Part shown: positions 1-4,848 of the stretch, in pieces
How positions within the stretch are numbered: the stretch's first letter is position 1
How the letters are laid out: each line of letters opens with the position of its first letter
NCBI GenBank assembly: GCA_027346765.1
Contig: DAIERN010000041.1
Coordinates: forward strand, 1 to 9,505
Source of the DNA: Chloroflexota bacterium
Lineage (GTDB): Bacteria; Chloroflexota; Limnocylindria; Limnocylindrales; CSP1-4
DNA length: 9,505 nucleotides
Direction: 5' to 3'
Translations under genes and position numbers: made by a program
Notes under the pieces: generated by a model
The model's database searches: none
What the model saw: only the letters and a program-made list of their open reading frames with translations
Told to the model about the DNA's origin: nothing

Positions 1-65
1 CATCTCGCGTCGCGCCTTCGCCGCCGCGGCTACGCCGACGGAGTGACCGCCGGTCGATCCATCGA

Positions 66-821
66 CTACTCAGGCGGTCGCGCGGGAGCCGGCGGTATGT
101 GGAATCCGTCCAGCAACTCCCGGTTGCCCACGGCTTCGGCTAGATCCAGGATCGCAGGCGTGGACGGGTTCGATTGGCAAGTGCCTCCGACCCCGCGTAC
201 ACCGATCGTGATCGTTATCGCATCTGCGTCGTACTGCACGATCGGGGGCAGGATTCTGCCGACGGCGTAGTTACCGCTCGCGCAGGCCTGCTCCAGGACC
301 AGTATCTCCAAGACCGTTGAGTCGGCGGTCGGAGGTGGACGGCGTGGATCGAGCCACCACTGCGCAGGTCCGCCTCCGTCGGCGATGACCGTATGCGGGT
401 CGCAGTCGCCCGCGTTCGCGAATGTCCACAAGCCCGCTTGGCGCCGCAGCGCGATGTAGAGCAAACCGTTCGTGGACTCAGCGAGGAATACCAGGCGATC
501 GTCGCCCGCGTCGACGAGCCTCCATGACGCTCCCGCCAGATAGCCCTCGAGTTCGTTTGCGTGAGCCGCGATTACCTGGTGGAGAGCATCGAATTCAGGC
601 CCCACCGGGTCAGTTCGTGGCGCATCCAACGCGGCCAACGGGAAGTCGTGACCGCCGCAAGTTGCCAGAAGGTCGTGCGTGCCGGTCGCCGCGCTAAGCA
701 ACTGAGGTGCGGGTTCGCCCGCGGCGCGGCTTGCCGGGAGCGACCCGCCCAGGCACGCGAGTCCGAAGGTCGCCAGCAGTAACGGTTGCACGATCCGGGC
801 GATCAGCGCGCTGCGGTCCAT
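66..821 (-). CDS. Secreted protein of unknown function
   Basis: Reads as a 251-residue exported protein. From the preferred ATG at 821 the N-terminus has a short charged stretch, a hydrophobic core (about residues 9-27) and an Ala-rich SRA-AG region that could be a Sec signal-peptidase site near residue 33. A Cys at residue 23 lacks a good lipobox, so a lipoprotein is unlikely. The mature part has four Cys (about 55, 140, 180, 215), enough for two disulfides. The C-terminal third (EQACASGNYAVGRI, then TCQSNPSTP and a terminal ELLDG) looks like a conserved motif block, and I recall similar blocks in uncharacterised secreted proteins of GC-rich bacteria, but I cannot name a family. The start at 821 is chosen because GAGAG lies 9 nt upstream; an in-frame ATG at 851 has no ribosome-binding site. 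It is divergent from the HNH gene and stands apart from the hydrogenase genes. Function unknown. Confidence 0.75.
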   Translation of the reverse strand: MDRSALIARIVQPLLLATFGLACLGGSLPASRAAGEPAPQLLSAATGTHDLLATCGGHDFPLAALDAPRTDPVGPEFDALHQVIAAHANELEGYLAGASWRLVDAGDDRLVFLAESTNGLLYIALRRQAGLWTFANAGDCDPHTVIADGGGPAQWWLDPRRPPPTADSTVLEILVLEQACASGNYAVGRILPPIVQYDADAITITIGVRGVGGTCQSNPSTPAILDLAEAVGNRELLDGFHIPPAPARPPE

Positions 822-940
822 TGCGGGTGACTCTCGGCGGCTTGCTGGCATCGGTCAAGGGGCGTCAGACACTCAACCAGGGCGGGGCTCACTTCGATGC
901 AGTCTGCGGTCTGATCGACAAAGCGAAGGCATCCTCGACA

Positions 941-968
941 CCCACGAAAACGCTTGAGATTTCGTGGG
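941..968. repeat. Perfect 9-bp inverted repeat around the HNH-gene -35 box
   Basis: CCCACGAAA at 941-949 is the exact reverse complement of TTTCGTGGG at 960-968, with a 10-nt spacer. The spacer contains the TTGAGA -35 hexamer of the downstream promoter. The half-site centres are 19 bp apart, about two helical turns, which suits a dimeric DNA-binding protein. It could also fold as a hairpin, but no T-tract follows on either strand, so a terminator is less likely. Its role as an operator is inferred from position only. Confidence 0.6.
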
Positions 969-992
969 CCGATATATAGAATAGGTGTTCTA
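954..992 (+). promoter_or_regulatory. Sigma-70-like promoter with LexA-like palindrome for the HNH gene
   Basis: TTGAGA (954-959) and TAGAAT (977-982) each match the sigma-70 consensus at five of six positions and are separated by exactly 17 nt. The predicted transcription start is about 988-990, only a few bases before the ATG at 994, so the mRNA would be leaderless or nearly so. The -10 box is part of the dyad TAGAA-N6-TTCTA (977-992). Its core GAATAGGTGTTC differs at one defined base from the GAAC-N4-GTTC pattern of Gram-positive-type LexA sites. A repressor bound there would block the -10 box. AGGTG at 983-987 could act as a Shine-Dalgarno site only if transcription began further upstream. 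Confidence 0.6.
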
Positions 993-993
993 A

Positions 994-1947
994 ATGAACG
1001 CCGACGCGCCGATCGAAACTGAGTTCAAATGGTGTTCTCGCTGTGGCACGGAGCAGTCTGTCAATGACTTCCAGTGGAAGAACAAGGCGCGCGGACTTCG
1101 ACGATCTTGGTGTCGCCCCTGTGCGTTGGCCTATTCCCATCAGCACTACGTACAAAACGTCGAAAAGTACAAAGCGAAGGCCAGACTGCGCACCCGGAGC
1201 GATAGGCGCAGAAATCGTGCGTTGGTGGACGCGTATTTGCGTTCGCACCCTTGCGTGGATTGCGGCGCCTCAGATACCGCCATCCTTGAGTTCGACCACC
1301 GGGATCCAGCCACGAAGCGGACGGACATTGCAACCGTTGCACAAAACGCAGGATGGGCCACTGCTCTCGCGAAGCTCGCCAAGTGCGACGTCCGCTGTGC
1401 GAATTGCCATCGCCGTAGAACGGCACGGCAATTCAGCTGGGCGAAGCTCAGAGTTACGGCCCCTGGAGCGCCTCCAGCGGACCCACCAGTGTCAGTAGGC
1501 AGGGCGCCCGCGGATCCCGATTTTCTGCGGGCCTGCATCTGGTGCAGTGAGCTGAAGCCTTTGTCAGGCTTCGCCTTCAAGAACACGGCAACGGGAACCC
1601 TCAATTCGCACTGTCGGCAGTGTCATGCCGCGTACAGACGCCAGCACTACCTCGACAACAAGGCCGACTATTTCAGGAGAGCAATCGCGCAAACCCGCCG
1701 CAAGGCCGCGGAGGCGAAAGAACGTCTGCACGCCTACCTGTTGGCTCATCCCTGTGTCGACTGCGGGGAGAAGAACCTGGCTGTCCTGGACTTCGACCAC
1801 GTGGATCCGTCCACCAAGACGAGGGCCGTCGCTCAGATGGTCGGGCACCGAACTTGGCATTCGATCCAGGTCGAGATCGATAAATGCGAGGTGAGGTGCG
1901 CGAACTGCCACCGCCGTCGAACCTTGGCTCAGCGAGGTATGGCCTAG
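994..1947 (+). CDS. Tandem zinc-ribbon/HNH endonuclease-like protein (two repeats)
   Basis: A 317-residue protein made of two copies of one unit. Each unit has a CxxC...CxxC zinc ribbon, then a basic helix, then a Cys-containing HNH fold. Unit 1 has ribbon Cys 14/17 and 40/43, HNH Cys 87/90, an FDHRDP active-site strand (D101, H102) and CANCHRRRT (C135, C138, H139). Unit 2 has ribbon Cys 181/184 and 207/210, Cys 254/257, FDHVDP (D268, H269) and CANCHRRRT (C302, C305, H306). A proline-rich linker at about 152-175 joins them. Both units keep the metal-binding and catalytic-type residues, so both could be active. HNH proteins cut DNA and occur in restriction, homing and phage packaging, but no methylase, terminase or intein is next to it. 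The two units have diverged at DNA level, so the duplication is not recent. Start: the ATG just after the promoter, giving a near-leaderless mRNA. The substrate is unknown. Confidence 0.85.
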   Translation: MNADAPIETEFKWCSRCGTEQSVNDFQWKNKARGLRRSWCRPCALAYSHQHYVQNVEKYKAKARLRTRSDRRRNRALVDAYLRSHPCVDCGASDTAILEFDHRDPATKRTDIATVAQNAGWATALAKLAKCDVRCANCHRRRTARQFSWAKLRVTAPGAPPADPPVSVGRAPADPDFLRACIWCSELKPLSGFAFKNTATGTLNSHCRQCHAAYRRQHYLDNKADYFRRAIAQTRRKAAEAKERLHAYLLAHPCVDCGEKNLAVLDFDHVDPSTKTRAVAQMVGHRTWHSIQVEIDKCEVRCANCHRRRTLAQRGMA

Positions 1948-1963
1948 GAGTTCTCCCGATGCT

Positions 1964-1969
1964 TAGAAT
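1964..1969 (+). promoter_or_regulatory. Possible -10 box for tRNA-Gly
   Basis: TAGAAT matches the -10 consensus at five of six positions and ends 9 nt before the tRNA 5' end, the right distance for a short leader. No convincing -35 hexamer lies 16-18 nt upstream, which falls in the last codons of the HNH gene. The tRNA could instead be read through from that gene, since only 31 nt separate them. Confidence 0.35.
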
Positions 1970-1978
1970 GGGCGTCAG

Positions 1979-2054
1979 GCGGGAGTAGCCCAGTTGGCAG
2001 AGCGCAACCTTCCCAAGGTTGAAGTCGCGCGTTCAAATCGCGTCTCCCGCTCCA
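1979..2054 (+). tRNA. tRNA-Gly (anticodon CCC), CCA encoded
   Basis: A full cloverleaf folds. The acceptor stem GCGGGAG (1979-1985) pairs perfectly with CTCCCGC (2044-2050), followed by discriminator T (2051) and a genomically encoded CCA (2052-2054). The anticodon stem CAACC/GGTTG (2005-2009, 2017-2021) closes the loop TTCCCAA, giving anticodon CCC at 2012-2014, which reads GGG (Gly). The T arm (2027-2043) has loop TTCAAAT and one G-T pair. The D stem (1988-1991 with 2000-2003) has one C-A mismatch. It lies between the HNH gene and the convergent kinase gene, whose stop codon is only 5 nt away. Confidence 0.95.
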
Positions 2055-2059
2055 CTTTC

Positions 2060-3202
2060 TTAGGTCGCGACCGCCGGCACCGTGAAGGTCACCGTCGTGC
2101 CGCGGGACGGTTCTGACGCGATCGAGATGTCGCCGCCGTGCGCCCTGATGATGTCGCGACAGATGGCGAGGCCCAGGCCTGAGCCCGGCGACCCCTCGCC
2201 TTTGACGAACCGGTCGAAGACGCGCGGCAGCAGTTCCAGGGGGATGCCGCGGCCGGTGTCAGCCACCTCGATGATGACCATGGCTCCGTCCAATGACGCG
2301 CGGCTGCTCAGCGTTACGCGGCCACCCGCCGGCGTCGAACGGAGCGAGTTCGCGAGCAGGTTGCCCAACACCTGGCGGATGCGCTGTGGGTCCACATTCG
2401 CGGCGGGCAGGCCCGCGGCGCTATCGGCAGTAAGCGTCACCTGCGCCGCGCGAGCCTGGGGTGCAAACGCGGCCACGACGTCATCGATGAGCGCACCGGG
2501 GTCAGTCGGCTCGCGTTCCAAGGGCAGGCTGCCCGATTCGGCGAGACCCACGATCCGCAGATCGTCGATCAGCTGCTCGAGTGTCCGGATCTGCTCGCGG
2601 ATTGGGGCCAGGTGGGCCGAGTCGGCCGGATAGACGCCGTCCTCGATCGCGTCGATCTGGCCCTCGATCACCGTCAACGGGGTGCGCAGCTCATGGGCGA
2701 CGTCCGCCAGGAAGGTGCGGCGCCCGGTGTCGAGCGAAGCGAGGCGAGCGCTCATGTCATTGAAGGCGCGCACCAGACCCTGCGTCGACCGGGAGCCACG
2801 TTCGTCGACGCGAACCGAGTAATCGCCACGCTCGATCCGATCAGCGGCGGCCGCGAGATCGTCGATTGGCGCAGTCATGCGCCGCATCGACGCGAACGTG
2901 GTGGCCGCCGCGATGAACACGATCAGCGTCACCACCAGGCCGCCCGCGAGCACCACCGGTGGCGCGCTCACGATCCCGACCAATGCCGCCAGCGCCCAGA
3001 CCGCTGAGGTCAGCAGTCCGGCGACCAGCAGGATCAGCAGCAGGAAGAGACAGCCAAATGGCCGCGGGCCGTGGCGGCGTGGACCGCCCATCCAGTGCGC
3101 GCGGCGGCGGACGTCGTAGCCCCACTCGCGCGGCGGCCACTCCTCGCCTTCCGGCCACCACGGCGGGCGGCGGCGCGGTCGCGGCGCCCACGGCCGCGTC
3201 AT
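2060..3202 (-). CDS. Sensor histidine kinase, HAMP type, with almost no extracellular loop
   Basis: A 380-residue membrane kinase that autophosphorylates and passes phosphate to the response regulator encoded just upstream. Residues 1-48 are cytoplasmic and rich in Trp, Arg and Pro. Two TM helices (about 49-77 and 82-101) are separated by only a few residues. A HAMP domain (about 101-155) follows. The HisKA H-box VAHELRTPL carries the phospho-accepting H170. HATPase_c has the N-box around N281/N285, G1 box DTGRGI (315-320), F-box (about 329-332) and G2 box SGLGL (341-345). The catalytic motifs are all intact. With no periplasmic domain it must sense a signal in the membrane, in the cytoplasm or through a partner. 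The ATG at 3202 lies 13 nt after the regulator stop, inside a duplicated 11-bp sequence. The signal is unknown. Confidence 0.93.
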   Translation of the reverse strand: MTRPWAPRPRRRPPWWPEGEEWPPREWGYDVRRRAHWMGGPRRHGPRPFGCLFLLLILLVAGLLTSAVWALAALVGIVSAPPVVLAGGLVVTLIVFIAAATTFASMRRMTAPIDDLAAAADRIERGDYSVRVDERGSRSTQGLVRAFNDMSARLASLDTGRRTFLADVAHELRTPLTVIEGQIDAIEDGVYPADSAHLAPIREQIRTLEQLIDDLRIVGLAESGSLPLEREPTDPGALIDDVVAAFAPQARAAQVTLTADSAAGLPAANVDPQRIRQVLGNLLANSLRSTPAGGRVTLSSRASLDGAMVIIEVADTGRGIPLELLPRVFDRFVKGEGSPGSGLGLAICRDIIRAHGGDISIASEPSRGTTVTFTVPAVAT

Positions 3203-3225
3203 TGGCTGCCGGCGGTCATTGGCTG
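3198..3225. repeat. 11-bp direct repeat at the regulator-kinase junction
   Basis: GTCATTGGCTG occurs exactly at 3198-3208 and 3215-3225, 17 bp apart start to start. Read on the coding (minus) strand, the upstream copy holds the response-regulator stop (AATGA) and the downstream copy holds the kinase ATG (AATGA). Confidence 0.8.
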
Positions 3226-3905
3226 TCAGCCACGCGGTAGCCCACGCCGAACACCGTCAGCAGGTAGCGCGGCTCGCGCGGATCGGGCTCGATCTTGCGG
3301 CGGATGTTCTTGACGTGCGCGTCAATGGCACGCTCGTAGGCGTCGAACGCCTCGCCGCGCAGCGCGTCGAGCAGCTGAGCGCGGGTGAAGACGCGACCCG
3401 GCTGGCGGGCCATTGCCAGCAGCAGCGCGAACTCGCTCGCGGTCAATTCAGGTTCGACCACGCGACCCGCCACGGACACCGTCATGCGCGGGACGTCTAT
3501 CTCAAGTGCCCCGGCGCGAACCAGATCGGCGGGCGCGGCCGCGGCCTGTGCGCGGCGCAGGACGGCGCGCACCCGGGCGACGAGCTCGCGCGCGCTGAAC
3601 GGCTTGGTGACGTAGTCGTCGGCGCCCAGCTCCAGCCCGACGAGCAAGTCGACCTCGTCGGTGCGGGCGGTGAGCATCACGATCGGCACGCTCGATTCGC
3701 GGCGCAGGTCGCGCGTCACGTCGAGCCCGTCGCGCCCGGGCAGCCCCAGGTCCAGGACGATCAGGTCCGGCCGCTCGGTGCGCGCCAACCGCTGCGCGTC
3801 AACCCCGTTTGCCGCGGTGACAACGGCAAAGCCGGCGTGCTCAAGGTAGTCACGCACGATGCGCACGATTTCGGGCGCGTCGTCGACGACCAATACCTTG
3901 GGCAC
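3216..3905 (-). CDS. OmpR/PhoB-family response regulator
   Basis: A 229-residue two-domain transcription factor. The receiver domain (1-120) has acidic pocket residues D8/D9, phospho-acceptor D52 (in LDLGLPG), T79 and K101 (in VTKPF). The winged-helix DNA-binding domain (about 130-226) ends with the typical RGVGYR-like block, here FGVGYRVAD. All key residues are present and length is normal. The start is a GTG at 3905, placed just before PKVLVVDD. It is 11 nt after the stop of the small membrane gene and has no strong Shine-Dalgarno sequence, so translation may depend on coupling. It is the cognate partner of the kinase immediately downstream. Likely targets include its own operon, where 11-bp-phased repeats lie upstream (4408-4424). 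Control of the hydrogenase operon is possible but not shown by the sequence. Confidence 0.94.
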   Translation of the reverse strand: MPKVLVVDDAPEIVRIVRDYLEHAGFAVVTAANGVDAQRLARTERPDLIVLDLGLPGRDGLDVTRDLRRESSVPIVMLTARTDEVDLLVGLELGADDYVTKPFSARELVARVRAVLRRAQAAAAPADLVRAGALEIDVPRMTVSVAGRVVEPELTASEFALLLAMARQPGRVFTRAQLLDALRGEAFDAYERAIDAHVKNIRRKIEPDPREPRYLLTVFGVGYRVADSQ

Positions 3906-3916
3906 GCCGGGAATTG

Positions 3917-4339
3917 TCAGCCCTGGGAGTTGGGCTGGTTATCGGTCTTCGTGGTCGGTGCCGGCTCGCCGTGGGCCTCGCGGTGCCAGCGGCCAAGCAT
4001 CTCGTCGGCGAACGGCGGCATTGGCCGGTCGGTCCAGCTCGACTTATCCCACGCGCCCTTATCCCAGCCACGCCCGTAGTAGCCGTGGCCGTGGCCCCAG
4101 CCGCGATGACCCCACGCCGCGCGGCGGAAGATGCCGAGCACCGCGAAGATCAGGAACAGGAACAGCAGGAAGCCGAAGATCCCAAGGCCGAAGAACCCCG
4201 GGTGGCCGTAATAGACGACCGGTGTGCCCGCGACGGGCGCTGCCGCCGGGACGCCCTGGCCCAGGCCAAAGCCGATTGCCCCGGCGATGAACAGCAGCAC
4301 CAGGAAACCCAGCGCGCCCATAAGCCCAAAGCCACGCAT
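3917..4339 (-). CDS. Small two-TM membrane protein, His/Gly/Trp-rich
   Basis: A 140-residue protein with two hydrophobic helices (about 7-27 and 49-71), a short loop between them containing YYGHPGFF, and then a soluble tail. The tail starts with a His/Gly/Trp/Tyr-rich stretch (about 76-103: WGHRGWGHGHGYYGRGW) and continues with PPFADEMLGRWHREAHGE. The His-rich tail could bind a metal, but this is inference. I recall similar short proteins beside two-component systems in GC-rich bacteria, without a known function. The start is firm: ATG at 4339 with AAAGGAG 10 nt upstream. It is the first gene of the two-component operon, which makes it a candidate accessory or sensing partner for a kinase that has no sensor domain of its own. 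Confidence 0.82.
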   Translation of the reverse strand: MRGFGLMGALGFLVLLFIAGAIGFGLGQGVPAAAPVAGTPVVYYGHPGFFGLGIFGFLLFLFLIFAVLGIFRRAAWGHRGWGHGHGYYGRGWDKGAWDKSSWTDRPMPPFADEMLGRWHREAHGEPAPTTKTDNQPNSQG

Positions 4340-4376
4340 TGCGTGATTGCTCCTTTGATGTCGCGCGGCGCCCTCG

Positions 4377-4406
4377 CGCCGCTCTCTGGCGAAGAGACTC
4401 GCGGCG
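4377..4406 (-). other. Bulged hairpin upstream of the two-component operon
   Basis: On the minus strand CGCCGC (4406-4401), bulge GAG, TCTCT (4397-4393), loop TCGCC, AGAGA (4387-4383) and GCGGCG (4382-4377) form an 11-bp stem with a 3-nt bulge. It lies between the phased repeats and the AAAGGAG ribosome-binding site. No T-tract follows, so a rho-independent terminator for the upstream operon is not supported. A 5'-leader structure is possible. Confidence 0.4.
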
Positions 4407-4407
4407 A

Positions 4408-4424
4408 GTTGTGCGCAGGTTGTG
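4408..4424 (-). promoter_or_regulatory. Direct repeat with 11-bp period, possible response-regulator operator
   Basis: CACAAC-CTGCG-CACAAC on the minus strand: two identical hexamers exactly one helical turn apart (plus-strand GTTGTG at 4408-4413 and 4419-4424). OmpR/PhoB-type regulators typically bind direct repeats with about 10-11 bp spacing. The site is 69-85 nt upstream of the first gene of the operon that encodes such a regulator. Auto-regulation is inferred. I see no clear -10/-35 pair beside it. Confidence 0.35.
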
Positions 4425-4474
4425 AAGGTCGCGTGCGAAATCGAGCGCGTCGCTCGCCCCGCCTCCGCCGCGCG

Positions 4475-4801
4475 TCAGCCCGTCTGGGAGAGGCGCAGCA
4501 ACACGACGAGCGCGGCCAGAACCGCAACAACGGTCGCGCCCGCCCGGACGCGCGGGGAGCGGCCGCGCGCCATGGTCGTGGCCAGTGGCAGCAGCCCGAG
4601 CACCACGACGACGTACACGTAGTGGAGCGAGTCGCGCGGCGCACCGCCGCCGGCGACCACGCCCAGGCCGCCCGCCGCGGTGATCAACAGTGCGAGCAGC
4701 ACGACCTGGTCGAGCCGCTCTGATAGGGCGGTGGAGGCCGCGTTGCGCACGAAGCGCCAGGCGGCCTCCAGCCCAGCCGCGATCAGCGCCGCGGCACTCA
4801 C
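4475..4801 (-). CDS. Small integral membrane protein, cytochrome b-linked
   Basis: From GTG at 4801 this encodes 108 residues with three to four hydrophobic segments: an N-terminal one (about 1-10), about 33-50, 60-76 and 87-103, and a short C-terminal tail. No family is recognised. The GTG has no ribosome-binding site. The reading frame stays open upstream, and an ATC at 4834 (4 nt after the cytochrome b stop) has GGAGGG 8 nt before it. Starting there adds 11 residues (IATQLHLVLAF), completes the first TM helix and adds a His. Another His sits at the start of the third helix (SLHYVYV). It follows the cytochrome b gene with operon-type spacing, so it may be a small subunit or assembly factor of that complex, possibly with haem-ligating His residues. 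That role is inferred from context. Real coding is supported by the clean TM pattern and tight packing. Confidence 0.65.
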   Translation of the reverse strand: MSAAALIAAGLEAAWRFVRNAASTALSERLDQVVLLALLITAAGGLGVVAGGGAPRDSLHYVYVVVVLGLLPLATTMARGRSPRVRAGATVVAVLAALVVLLRLSQTG

Positions 4802-4831
4802 AAACGCGAGGACCAGGTGGAGCTGAGTCGC

Positions 4832-4848
4832 GATGGCGTCAACCCTCC
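4832..4848 (-). promoter_or_regulatory. Shine-Dalgarno site pointing to an ATC start
   Basis: On the minus strand GGAGGG (4848-4843) overlaps the end of the cytochrome b gene and is followed after 8 nt by ATC at 4834-4832, in frame with the small membrane gene. No ATG, GTG or TTG lies in frame between this site and the GTG at 4801. Either a rare ATC start is used or the site serves re-initiation at the distant GTG. Confidence 0.4.

Noticed and set aside
1952..2050. TCTCCCG repeated upstream (1952-1958) and at the tRNA 3' end (2043-2049), considered as attachment-site remnants
   Set aside because: Only 7 bp and explained by the acceptor stem; no integrase or mobile-element gene is in the window.
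3219..4079. Long plus-strand open frame (286 codons) opposite the response regulator and small membrane gene
   Set aside because: A GC-rich shadow of well-supported minus-strand genes: Arg/His/Gly-rich, with no recognisable domain.
3914..4723. Long plus-strand open frame (269 codons) opposite two minus-strand membrane-protein genes
   Set aside because: Low-complexity Arg/Gln/Ala-rich product that crosses the gap and operator region; the opposite-strand genes have clear TM patterns and a good ribosome-binding site.
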